Shown in pieces: positions 53,787-63,240 of a DNA stretch of 64,000 nt (positions are counted from its first letter, which is position 1; each line of letters begins with the position of its first letter). A model generated the notes under the pieces. That model was not told the origin of the DNA, made no database searches, and saw only the letters and a program-made list of their open reading frames with translations. The stretch is from Paramacrobiotus metropolitanus (lineage: Eukaryota; Tardigrada; Eutardigrada; Parachela; Macrobiotidae). The stretch is taken from positions 62,001-126,000 of the forward strand of contig NW_026570391.1 in the NCBI RefSeq assembly GCF_019649055.1. Reading direction: 5' to 3'. A program made the translations under genes and the position numbers.

Positions 53787-55358
53787 ATGTCTCCCCCTGC
53801 AAAGAAAGCGACTGCGCGAAAGTCTGCATCGCGTACACCGCGCCCGAGTCGTGCAACAGCAGGGCTGAGTTTTGGTTATTCTCCGGACAGCGATGAAGCC
53901 CGTTCTTCATCGCGTGTCACTCGATCTCGTGTATCTCGCCGTACTTCCGCGCAACCAGTGTTCTCTGCGCAATCTTCTGGGTCATCGGGATCGGTGAGTG
54001 AAGCAGAGGCTCAGCAACCTTCAACGAGTTGGGCAGATGCAGTAGTCAATGCTTTACAGCGCCGCTATGACAAGCAACGGCGACGAACGATTTTGCGACG
54101 CAATGCTGCTGTGGTTCGCCGCCAGGCTCGCCGAGGACTATTCCCTGCTAGTCCTGACGTTGAGATCCGTCAGCCATCACCGAAGAAGCCACAGACGCAG
54201 GCGGAGAGACAGCTGGGAACTCCAGATTTGACAGAAGAGGAGCCTTCATCATCTGAGACTCCGTCTTTGCGAGCAAAGCGAGGTACTTTTGTACTACCCT
54301 GTTGTTGTGGTTTTCTTTCCTTAATCATAACGTTAGCACTCAGTTTTCTGCTATTTCTAGTTGGCTTTAGTAGCTTAAATTTCCAGTTTATCTCGTGGTG
54401 AATTTGTTTGGTGTCCTTCGTTGAAATTAACAGATAAGTTGGCCTATGCCGTCGTTGTATATCCGTGATATAGTTTAGCGGAGATAATCCTTTGCCTCGC
54501 TGGTATTAATTGTTACTTCTTGTTATGCCAGATGAAGAGCATCTGCGTAAAGGCGGAATTTTATACGCGCCCTACAACCCGGATGCACCACGGCCGGTCT
54601 TCAAGACTAAGCAGACGGCTCGCAAACGAGCGCACTCAGGAGCATTTCCGAGAATGGTTGTGGCAAGCAGCAGCGGTGAGAGTGATATTGTTATTTCCCA
54701 AGCCTATTTCTCTGGGCTTAATCGCTTCCATCCATACTATCAGCATTTGTACTTGTCCCGATTTCTGTATTCAAATGGAACTCTCATCAATCGATTTGAC
54801 TTGTGTACTGTTACTCGCTCCTTGCCTACTGTTATTGCTCTTGAGTTGCGTCGCCAGTACCTGTATTTAAATCCTGTTTTTCTGGCTCTATTTCAAGAAC
54901 TCGCCAAGCGTCAGCAAGCGGATGCGGTAACTCGTCAAGCGGCCATTGTATCTTCTGCTGTGGAGAATGCTGAACCGCAGCCATCCACTTCTGCTGGGCC
55001 GTATAATTTTCGTACCCGCGGGCAAAAGCGCAAGTATAAGGAGGTTTCGCCGTCCTCGTCTTCGGCGCCAAGCGAAGTATCTGTCTCGGATGATGGTGAA
55101 GATCGTGAGGATCCATCGGCTGTATTGTCACCTGATCAGAACGCTGATGTTGAAGCTGATGAGAACGTTGATATGGAGGTCGATTGTGATGGCGACGATG
55201 CATCTGATTTTGAGAAAATGGACGTTGATCCGCTGCCATCCTTGCAGCCAGCTGTTCCAGCTTTGCCACCTGTCGCTGCTGTCGCTCGGGAAGATTCACC
55301 TGAATTTGCGGAACCAGTAGTTTATGCTAACCAGCAGCCGCATTCTGATGAATTGTGA
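53787..55358 (+). CDS. accessory gene D, probably spliced, 440 residues
   Basis: ATG at 53,787. Exon 1 to 54,282 (GAG|GTACTT) and exon 2 from 54,532 (ATGCCAG|AT) join in phase 1 to give 441 codons with stop. The N-terminus is strongly basic and Ser/Pro-rich (MSPPAKKATARKSASR), like DNA- or RNA-binding tails. The centre has YAPYNPD and ALELRRQY, resembling gene A. The C-terminal third is acidic (VDMEVDCDGDD). If unspliced, exon 1 continues to a TGA at 54,399-54,401 and gains a hydrophobic, probably membrane-spanning C-terminus. Exon 2 also has its own ATG at 54,525. So two protein forms are possible. The family is not recognised. Confidence 0.65.
54283..54531 (+). other. putative sense-strand intron in gene D
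   Basis: 249 nt, GT to AG, phase-matched. If retained, it codes for a hydrophobic C-terminal segment (SLIITLALSFLLFLVGF). Because it lies in the sense of the genomic RNA, its persistence implies that unspliced RNA is packaged. Confidence 0.5.
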
Positions 55359-55913
55359 ATTTTCCATTATTGATTCTTACCCTTCATGCCGTACATTTTT
55401 GCCAGAATTTGATGATCTGTCATTTCGTTTTGATCTTAATTCGAATTTAGCTGCCCATATCTTGCGATTTGTTTTTATTTGGTAGCCCTTACTGTGCAAC
55501 CTGAGGAAATTTTGCGTTTATCTTGCACAATTTTTATTTTTCTAGTTTTACGCGCTGGGCTGAGTCATTGAACAGGTCGTTTAATATTTTTGCCGCTGTG
55601 CCGTGGCTATCAGTGTTAAATCTCTCATTGTACCTGGATAGATCTGATCTTTGATTACGTTGCATTAAAGGGATATAGCGCGAAGCGCTGATTGGCTGTT
55701 TTTCTACCTGTATGGAATCTCCCGCACTTTAAAAATTCGCTCCACCAGACGGGTATAAAATCACTTGCGAGTAGTGTGCAGAAATCGGCATTGTGGATTT
55801 TTCGTTTCGGCCTTTTGGCATCTTGGACTTTCAGTGTGTATAGACTGTAATTTTGACGCTTTTCTCTTTGCGCTTTTAGCGTTAAAAGGTCACTAGTTTT
55901 TCATTCGTTGGGT
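55359..55913 (+). other. spacer between genes D and E
   Basis: 555 bases without a gene, containing the TATA box of gene E. Confidence 0.5.
55754..55760 (+). promoter_or_regulatory. internal TATA box upstream of gene E
   Basis: TATAAAA in the context GGGTATAAAATCAC lies 160 bases before the ATG at 55,914. It is the clearest core-promoter motif in the element outside the LTRs. It suggests independent transcription of gene E starting near 55,785. Confidence 0.55.
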
Positions 55914-56714
55914 ATGCCGCCTATCGATCCTAACCGAGCTTTTGACAAGTTAGTAGACGCCATTTTTCATTCGTCTTCTAACCAGCAGCAGCAACAGTAT
56001 AATGCCGGTTATAATCACCGAGGAAGGGGTGGAGCCCGTGGTGCTTACCGTGGCAACTTTCGTCCGTACGGCCGAGGAAACCATAGGAATTTTGGAGACA
56101 ATAACTTGCGTCGTGGAAACGATCATTGGCGTCGTAATGGCCGACCTCTGGGCGCACCGGAAGTTATTGAAGTACCTGATGGAGACGCTCACCCAGTTGC
56201 TCCAGTGGAAGCTGCCGCCGCAAACATGGAGGTTGACGACCCGGGCAACCAAGCAGCGAATGCACCGAATCCGGTCCAAGGCAACGGAAATGTGGCTGCA
56301 GGTGAGCCCAATGGTTTCAACCCTGCTGTCAATTTACATGGCCCACCAGCCTTGAATGCCGTTGTCGTTCCTCCGGCTGTCATCCCACCTGTGCAGCAGC
56401 AAGCCCCGCAGAATGCTGAATTTCCCGGTTTGCCACCAAATGTGTTACCACTTCCTGAAGTGCCGATTGTTCGCGATGCCCGCGACCGTTCTCCGGCTGA
56501 TCGCCCACGTGCGCCGTCTGCGCCTTCCGGTCCTGTTGGTTCTGCTGAACATAATTTTGTGCCTGGTTATTTGGCTCAGCAACAGCAGCGGGAATTGGAT
56601 GCCGATCGCCGACGACAGATGGCTGCGGAAGTTTCTCGCCGTTTGGATGCCGCTGCTGCATCTGGCTCTGGTATTACTGGCCTCTTTTCATTGGCTCCCA
56701 GTGCTGGCAAGTAA
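55914..56714 (+). CDS. accessory protein E, RGG-rich
   Basis: ATG at 55,914, 266 codons, TAA. After a short Gln run (SSNQQQQQ) comes an RGG/RG-rich stretch at about 33-75 (NHRGRGGARGAYRG), typical of RNA-binding disordered proteins. A Pro/Ala-rich middle follows, then a helical Arg-rich end (RELDADRRRQMAAEVSRRL). The RG-rich stretch resembles the one in Gag at about 985-1,030 of frame 1, so it may have been copied from Gag or converged on it. Likely a nucleic-acid-binding or condensate-forming protein; no family recognised. Confidence 0.7.
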   Translation: MPPIDPNRAFDKLVDAIFHSSSNQQQQQYNAGYNHRGRGGARGAYRGNFRPYGRGNHRNFGDNNLRRGNDHWRRNGRPLGAPEVIEVPDGDAHPVAPVEAAAANMEVDDPGNQAANAPNPVQGNGNVAAGEPNGFNPAVNLHGPPALNAVVVPPAVIPPVQQQAPQNAEFPGLPPNVLPLPEVPIVRDARDRSPADRPRAPSAPSGPVGSAEHNFVPGYLAQQQQRELDADRRRQMAAEVSRRLDAAAASGSGITGLFSLAPSAGK

Positions 56715-57338
56715 CCTTGACTCACCTCTGACATTGACCTTGGTTGCTTTCTTTGATCTCATATTGTTACTGGCTTTGTTCCACTGCCTTGACTTTTGTT
56801 TTTGTTGTCTTTTACTGGTTTACATTATTGTATCCGTGCGCTGGTAGTTTGCACTCACCATTTTGATACGCTTATTTGTAGCTTGTTTGTTCTTGTTGAC
56901 AGTTGTTACTGCATTATGTAGTACTCAAGAATTCGTAAGAATACTACTGGTTGGTTGATTTGGTGCTTTCGCTCGTTTAATCCATAGTTCTTCAGAATCG
57001 CACATACTCACATTTTCAGATTTTAATTTCACAATTAATAAAGCTTTATGCCGTATACTGTACATAAAACACCATCAAGACTCAAACGGCACAGTAGTAG
57101 TCATTCATAGTTCGCCTTCCTGGATCCTTGGACCTCCGCCCTGCCAAACCCGTGGACTTCCGGATGCCTTTTCGCCAAGGATTCCACACTAACTCTCTGG
57201 GAATCGCGGCGTACAGTCACATTGGGCATCGGATGGACGCGTGGATTGTGCGGTGGATCGGGATCAGGATGGATGGACGTGCACAATCGCACTGGGATGT
57301 TGCGGGATGGATTGTTTATATTGGCACGGCCAAGCATC
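56715..57338 (+). other. 3' non-coding region of the element
   Basis: No gene. AATAAA at 57,037-57,042 could terminate gene E transcripts. Between 57,220 and 57,300 a GGATGGA-like motif recurs several times. Confidence 0.5.
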
Positions 57339-57349
57339 GTTCGTGGGGG
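57339..57349 (+). promoter_or_regulatory. 3' polypurine-like tract
   Basis: GTTCGTGGGGG immediately precedes the right LTR, where the plus-strand primer site must lie. The purine run is short (G-T-GGGGG), so the identification rests mainly on position and on its duplication in pol. Confidence 0.6.
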
Positions 57350-57924
57350 TGACGTATGGGAGTAGGATCATACGCCGGATGTACGTACGGATGCTGACTG
57401 TCCGCCTTCCACCTGCAACACAACGGATAATCTAGTCAATCTCTTCTGTGATTTGCTGTTCTCTTTTATTAGCGATGTATATGATGTCATAACGCAAAGT
57501 CTATATAAGTTCTTGTTACTTCTAATATCGATATCAGTAGTCTGGGATTTACTTCTGAGACTGCTTCCTAATTACGATTTCCTAGCGTTGTGAACTGTGA
57601 TGTGAATTGGATAAAGAGACAGCAATACTTGTTCCTACGGAAGTGCATAGTCGTTCCCGGATTATCGCTTAGTATACAGGTTTGCTCGTGACACAATCGT
57701 CCTAGCTCTTGCCGATCCTCACAGGACTTACGACCGGAAGTTGTGGTTAGCTTGTTCCTGAGGGATTCCTGAGTTCCTGTGTTCCTGAATCGTTAATCGC
57801 TTTCCTACCGTAATTCTTCTGTTACAGTTTGAGAGTACGAGTGCCTACCGATTGAGCATTACAGGCGTGGAAGAGTAAAGATTGTTCATGGAGCCTTAAA
57901 CGGCGTGAACGCTTATACACGACA
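57350..57924 (+). repeat. 3' LTR
   Basis: 575 bp, one substitution relative to the 5' LTR. Followed by CACT, the right copy of the target duplication, at 57,925-57,928. Confidence 0.97.
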
Positions 57925-57984
57925 CACTTACTTACAAGTACCGTACATGCAATAATTTACGTACTTACTTACAATACTTACTTA

Positions 57985-58215
57985 GGGGGCATCCATAAAT
58001 TACGTACGCAGAAAACCACGGTTTTTTCACCCCTCCCTCCCCCTTCGTAGCGGTCCGTCACGTTTGCTTGACCCCTCCCCCCTGGTCCGCTCAATCGTAA
58101 CACATGGAGCTGCCCACCACCTCCCCCCTGGGTTCGCCGGGGCCGTCACAGCTTGTCACGTTTTTTGGACCCATCCCTCCCTGGTTCGCTGCGTACGTAA
58201 TTTATGGATCCCCCC
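57985..58215. mobile_element. 231-bp TIR element with TTA target duplication
   Basis: The left end GGGGGCATCCATAAATTACG continues to TACGCAG. The right end is its reverse complement with small differences (CTGCGTACGTAATTTATGGATCC). TTA flanks both sides (57,982-57,984 and 58,216-58,218). The interior is C/T-rich. The TIR type CATCCATAAATTACGT is widespread in invertebrate genomes. It is non-autonomous. Confidence 0.85.
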
Positions 58216-58218
58216 TTA

Positions 58219-60061
58219 CAGTACCGTACTTACTTACAAGTACCGTACATGCATTAATTTTACACTCAACAAATTCGTTTTTGCAGTTGAGTATTATCTC
58301 TATTCTCTAGTGTGCCTTAGCAGCTGGTAATATAAAGCAAGAGCGTTGCTACGCTACGTTTAGTTAGTTGTCTGCTGCTGTCCCGAGCCAACGGCATAAA
58401 ACATTACGTCGTTCATTACGAGTACACATCTTTCAGTGCATTATTTCGTTGCAAATCATGGTCAGTGCACCTGCACGGGGATGGGCCGTGTCAGGCCGGC
58501 CGACCGTTGTTAGTTCTACACCGTATGTCAGTTTTACCGGCAATTCAATGTACATCAGTGCGTGCATGCTATATATACTGCTCACCTATATACTGCACTG
58601 CATTTCAGCGGAAGGCCGCGACCAACAGCGTCTACAGGGCCACTGAACTGCAGAAATCGGAGGACATTTCAGTTGCGGCGTCGGCCATTCTGGCATCGGT
58701 ATCGGTTGATGTCTCGGCGAAATCGGCGAATGCCTGCCATAAGCGGCGTCTCCAAAAATTGAATCCCTTTTGCATTTTAACCGCAGCTGCAGCATGACCC
58801 ACATGAATCCCAACTTTCCTGGGACCTGCAGCGGCCAGCTCGGCCGGACTGCAGCAATCATTTCGGCTGCAATCCAGCCGTCCAGGCCGCGGCATCATAC
58901 TTCATCTGCAAGTTGGACGGCCGGACACTGCGCGCCGCCGACGTATCCTGTTTTGTACAACATATTATTTTGTACTACAGAGTATGTGATAGGACGCCGC
59001 CACAAAGCACAGGCTACAGATAGTTAAATCGTCCATAAGAAACACGCTTGTACCGTATTTTCTATCGCATCAACAGTCCACACATGTACTTGTACAGCGA
59101 CAAATATCTGTACAAATTCACAGGCCATATAAAGCTGAGCTTAGTAAGCTACACTAGTTACGTTCGTGAGTGGTGATGTATCTTTACGTTAGAAATACAG
59201 AACAAGCTTGTATATGGAATGTAAAGCTGTGTCCACCAAGATGTCGTTTCTCGTGACGGTGTTGATGTCCCGGCCACAATGGCTGAGCCAGCAACAGCAC
59301 CCGTCTAGTTATATTTTCTCGACCAATCGCGAGAATGTTCTACCGACGATTCTATTCTCTTATTGGCTGTCTAAAAAAATAAAAAATATGCTTGTTTAAC
59401 CTGCTTGCTATGACGTTCTCTCCAAGTCCACAGTAGCAGTAAAATGAGCCAGTTTGAAAATCAGTTTTTCTTTATGAAAATAATTATGCTTGTTTTATTC
59501 ATCATATCAGCGCGAGCGGGCTATGGTCTTTTCAGTACCGGGGAATCATTGTGCGTCAGATAAGTGTTTTTCGATTTCAAACAATAATTATTTCGAAAAA
59601 TGGTGCAGTTAATTGTCAATGTCGTCCAGCATAAGAAATCAGTACGCATTGGTAATTTAAGAAAACAACTAATAAAGCAGCAGCACTACGCCTGCGGAAT
59701 ATCGGACAGGAATATAAGTTTAAAGAATGCTTGACAGGAACTGCCACCCGGTGCGGCGGCGGCCGCTATCACCACGCGGTTGACCTCCTCAGCTTAATAA
59801 AATCACCTTCCGCAAAACATCGCTCCCACTGTCCGACGGTGGTGTCCGGATACCACGGCTATCACCTATATCGCCAAGACGCCCGAAGAAGCAGGCTCTT
59901 CAGCCACCATGGCAGAGCCAAATATAAACCACAAGCACGGATTTGTACGTGGTCGTTCTACTGTCTCTCTTCTGGTTTTTGAAAGAAACGATGGTTGCAT
60001 GCAGTAAAGAAGCTAAATGTAAGATGCTTGCAATGTATCATACTGTATGCAAGCATGCTAA
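58219..60061. other. intergenic, diverged repeats only
   Basis: 58,300-58,950 resembles 61,080-61,340 in patches (TGTGCCTTAGCA-CTGGT, TGCTACGCTA, GTATCCTGTTT), so both belong to one old dispersed repeat. I found no supportable gene. Confidence 0.4.
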
Positions 60062-60478
60062 ATGCTAAATATAAGATACGATAGTAAGAAATATGATACG
60101 TTGGTGTGGGATGTCACTGTTGCCGATACCTTCGCCCAAACCTACATAGGGCATACGTCAAGTGTTCCAGGAAGTGCAGCGGAAGTAAAAGAAAATCAAA
60201 AGCTACGGAAGTACGATGGACTCGCGGATCGCTACGTAGTACAACCTCTGGCTTTTGAAACTACGGGAACTTTTGGACCGCTAACAAAGAAATTTTTCAA
60301 GGAGTTATCGAGGACGATTTGCGAATGTAGCGGTAACCCACGGTCGGGGGAGTTTTTACGCCAGAGATTCAGTATTGAGATTCAACGAGGAAGTGCAGTG
60401 TCTGTCCTCGGAACTTTTAATGACATGAGAGACTACGAGGATGTTTTTTTAGCATTTAGATTGGCTGGGCGGGAATAA
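60062..60478 (+). pseudogene. LINE-type C-terminal domain fragment
   Basis: The frame contains VWDVTVADTFA, a central GLADRYVVQPLAFETTG, and LRQRFSIEIQRGSAVSVLG. This pattern matches the region found after the reverse transcriptase in certain non-LTR retrotransposons. No RT precedes it, so it is a 5'-truncated relic. It ends in a natural-looking TAA. Confidence 0.6.
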
Positions 60479-61502
60479 TCAGTGCCCGATGTTGTTTCTT
60501 TTGGCAGCTTTGCTGTGATTTTGTTAACAATGAATTAAAACTTTAGATACGATATATAGGAACGACACATTCGCTTACAGCTGTGGCCACGGTCACTTGG
60601 CCACTGCTGATGAAATTATTTTATTCTCTACTCTGCTTTCAAATTGCAGTGCATATTGCTGCAAATAATCGCCAACGGGCGGTGTATTGCATAGACTGTG
60701 ATCTGGCAGTGGATCGCTTTTAGGTGGACATTACAATTATGATCGCGGCTCAGGAAATGGCCGGGTAAGCTGCGCTGCGTGCAAACCATAATACGGTAAT
60801 ATTATTTTGAAGAATTTAATCAATGCACGCATCTCCAGCACAGCAAAAATGTCAAAATTGATATCGGTGTTGCTGCGCCTCCGCCTGGCGATCAAGCTCG
60901 TTGCAAAAAAGTAAAAATGCAGCGCTCCGGTTGGCTAGTGCGATGTGCCCATACCATAAAATTATTGTGTATTTGTGCATGGTTTACAGCGTGGTGAAAA
61001 CGTACGTATTGTACGAGTGCAGCGACCTGCATTCTCGTGAATGGGAAGTTGGGACCATCCATAAATACTTGTTCCATTTGAGAAGGCACACTGGAGATCA
61101 GTGTGTCTTAGCAACTGGTGATGAAAGTAGCAGACATCGTTGCTACGCTATGGATATTTAGTTTCTTCTTTGCTGCTGCCCTTGCGGCAGACAACATAAT
61201 GCCGTTCGTTACACCTCCTACAACGCATCCAACTTTTCCATGACCTGGACCGTCCGGTTCGGCATTGCATTTCATGTGGAAGCGGGCTGGCCCCTTCATT
61301 AACGTTGCGGCGCCGTATCCTGTTTACTGACTTTATTGGTAAAATCAATCCACAATACAAGAATTTGAAGGGAAAAAAACACGCTAAACTGTAACAGAAA
61401 AGCTTCGTTCAGCTTATCCAGACTGTGATGATGTGACATAGCAACGTACAGCAGCAGCGTAATAAGCTGTCAGTATGACTGTGGAGAGCTGTGTGAATAA
61501 AT
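60479..61502. other. intergenic, second dispersed-repeat copy
   Basis: Contains the partner (61,080-61,340) of the repeat at 58,300-58,950. The motif GGGTAAGCTGCGCTGCGTGCAA near 60,762 recurs near 26,227. No gene. Confidence 0.4.
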
Positions 61503-61650
61503 GACATGGTGAACACGTGACACAGTCCTTCCATCGTGCCCAGCACTGACGCCGCATTTCCCCGTTGAATTTCTATGGACAAACGCTGCCGCACAAAGTC
61601 CTGCGAGCGTGCCTCTCCGGTGTGCTGTTGCAGTCTTTTGTATAACAAAC
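61503..61650 (-). pseudogene. second LINE C-terminal fragment
   Basis: The minus-strand translation contains TGEARSQDFVRQRLSIEIQR and then NAASVLGT, matching the end of the frame at 60,062-60,478. It is a shorter relic in opposite orientation. Confidence 0.55.
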
Positions 61651-61904
61651 TCTTTTGTATAACATTCAGTTTTGTATAACAAACTGGTCTTATAAGGAAT
61701 GGGATAGGGCGGCGCGACCACCACGCAGCGGCGCGGTGCCGGTGTTTGGCTGATCCCCGACCTGTGCTACGTTAATGCCAACACCAACGTTTCGGGAATA
61801 CTTTAGACTCCACTACACTATGGGTCATCAATACTACTGCAGGTTGGACGAGAGTCCTCGGTGCAACGGATGGGCTAGGCTCGGGTAGAACTCCGGAAAA
61901 AATC

Positions 61905-61976
61905 TGCCGATTGAGGAAATCGAACCCACAACTTCCACACTTTATGGCCGAGAGAGCCACCACTAGGCTATCGGCA
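61905..61976 (-). tRNA. tRNA-like sequence, probably pseudo-tRNA or SINE head
   Basis: On the minus strand a 72-nt segment starts TGCCGAT and ends ATCGGCA, a perfect 7-bp acceptor stem. It has an A box (TAGCCTAGTGG) with a 4-bp D-stem (AGCC/GGCT) and a B box (GGTTCGATTTC). The anticodon stem pairs poorly, so no amino acid can be assigned. Confidence 0.45.
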
Positions 61977-62549
61977 TAGCATACAAATTGCACTGAAATG
62001 TTTATCGAACGATCCAAAGAGAGAGGCTGCCTCTCTGACACCGGTTACCGTGGGTAGAATGTTGAGACACAGCTGCATGCGCCCTAACGTCAGCAGCTGC
62101 GTTAGCGGCATGTAGCGCACGACTGCCGACTGCTGCCTCCAGTCGGCGTACGGGCACTGCATGCCGTCAACGTCGGTGGACGTGGAGTGGACAACCAGCT
62201 TTCTACCACTTTTTTCAAATTTGAAATTAATTTTTAAAATTTTTGAAATTAATTTTAAAATTTGAAAAAATAAACGGGAGAAAGCTGGTTCGCTACCAAA
62301 ACGATCTGCATAGTAATGTGGGTCTTCGTGAAAAATTCGAAGAGCATCGGTTCAAAATGAGACTTGGTACACCTCCGCACGTGTAAACTTTTGGAATTTA
62401 TTTCACAAATAACTCCCGAACCGGATGTTGCGCGCACAAACGGTTTTTCGCCTATGTATACGAATCCTTTGAAGTGCGCGACAGCGAAAGTTGCCGTGGA
62501 TGTATACAAATTTGGTGATATGTGCCGGGCCAAATGCCTTAACATTGAG

Positions 62550-62830
62550 TTTTAATATTGGAAACGGCTACAACACATCAACCGCATTTTAGTTATTCGT
62601 TTAGATCAGTTACTTTTTTCAATAAATAATTTCTTTTAAAGCGAAAAATAGACGCTTTCCGTGGCTGCTACTTGAATCGCGACTGTCTTTTAACAATTTA
62701 ATCCTTGGAGTTTTTCCCTGTACATCCAAGTGTGGATGTGCGGTAAAAAGCGAAACTGTTATTACTTCGCGATGACTTGTTTATAGCCTGAAGGCGTAGA
62801 GATACATACGAGATACAGATACAGATACAT
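62550..62830 (+). repeat. dispersed repeat, third copy
   Basis: Aligns with 26,600-26,940, including the internal CCAAGTGTGGATG position and the CGCGATGACTTGTTTATAGCC end. A short GATACAGATACAT microsatellite follows at 62,805-62,852. Confidence 0.65.
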
Positions 62831-63036
62831 ACGTATTACAGATACAGATACATATTCGTATTTAACTGAATGCAAAACATTCACGAAAAACATACCTTAC
62901 ATTGTGGTCTCTTGTAATCTCTGCCTGGAAATATATTCTGAATTGCATACGTGCAATTGTGATGGCTATAAACGGTATAATCGACCGAAGCGTAGCGAAG
63001 GGCTTCTATGTTCAGCGTTTTGTGAAAAAAGTGGTA

Positions 63037-63240
63037 TCCGTCGGTCACCGCCACCTAATGCCTTATGCGCGGGCTTACTATCAAACGCACACATGCGCAC
63101 TGGCCGTATATACATACTTAAGCCGCAAGCAAACTATGGCGTCCGTCGGTCACCGCCACCTAATGCACTTATGCGCGGACTTACCATCAAATGCACATAT
63201 GCGCACTGGCTGTGAATACTCAAGCCGCAAGCCAACTATG
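63037..63240 (+). repeat. 105-bp tandem duplication
   Basis: TCCGTCGGTCACCGCCACC begins at 63,037 and again at 63,142. The two units are about 90 percent alike across their length and end in AGCCGCAAGC-AACTATG. Confidence 0.85.

Larger units (their letters stand above)
33691..57924 (+). mobile_element. intact giant LTR retrotransposon, 24,234 bp, Ty3/gypsy type
   Basis: It is delimited by two 575-bp LTRs that begin TG, end CA and differ at one base. CACT occurs immediately outside both ends as a 4-bp target duplication. Inside the left LTR a TGG-starting primer-binding site follows at once, and a G-rich tract precedes the right LTR. Gag-Pol occupies 35,055-45,685. The order protease, RT, RNase H, integrase and the GPY/F-like module place it with Ty3/gypsy elements. 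The remaining 11.7 kb carry non-retroelement cargo: sense genes, an antisense spliced gene and a tRNA-like array. Near-identical LTRs imply a very recent insertion. The only visible lesion in the core genes is one frame change in integrase. Confidence 0.95.

Noticed and set aside
33691-57924. Envelope gene that would make this an endogenous retrovirus
   Set aside because: None of the cargo ORFs shows a signal peptide followed by a large ectodomain and a transmembrane anchor. The only hydrophobic tail is the short retained-intron end of gene D.
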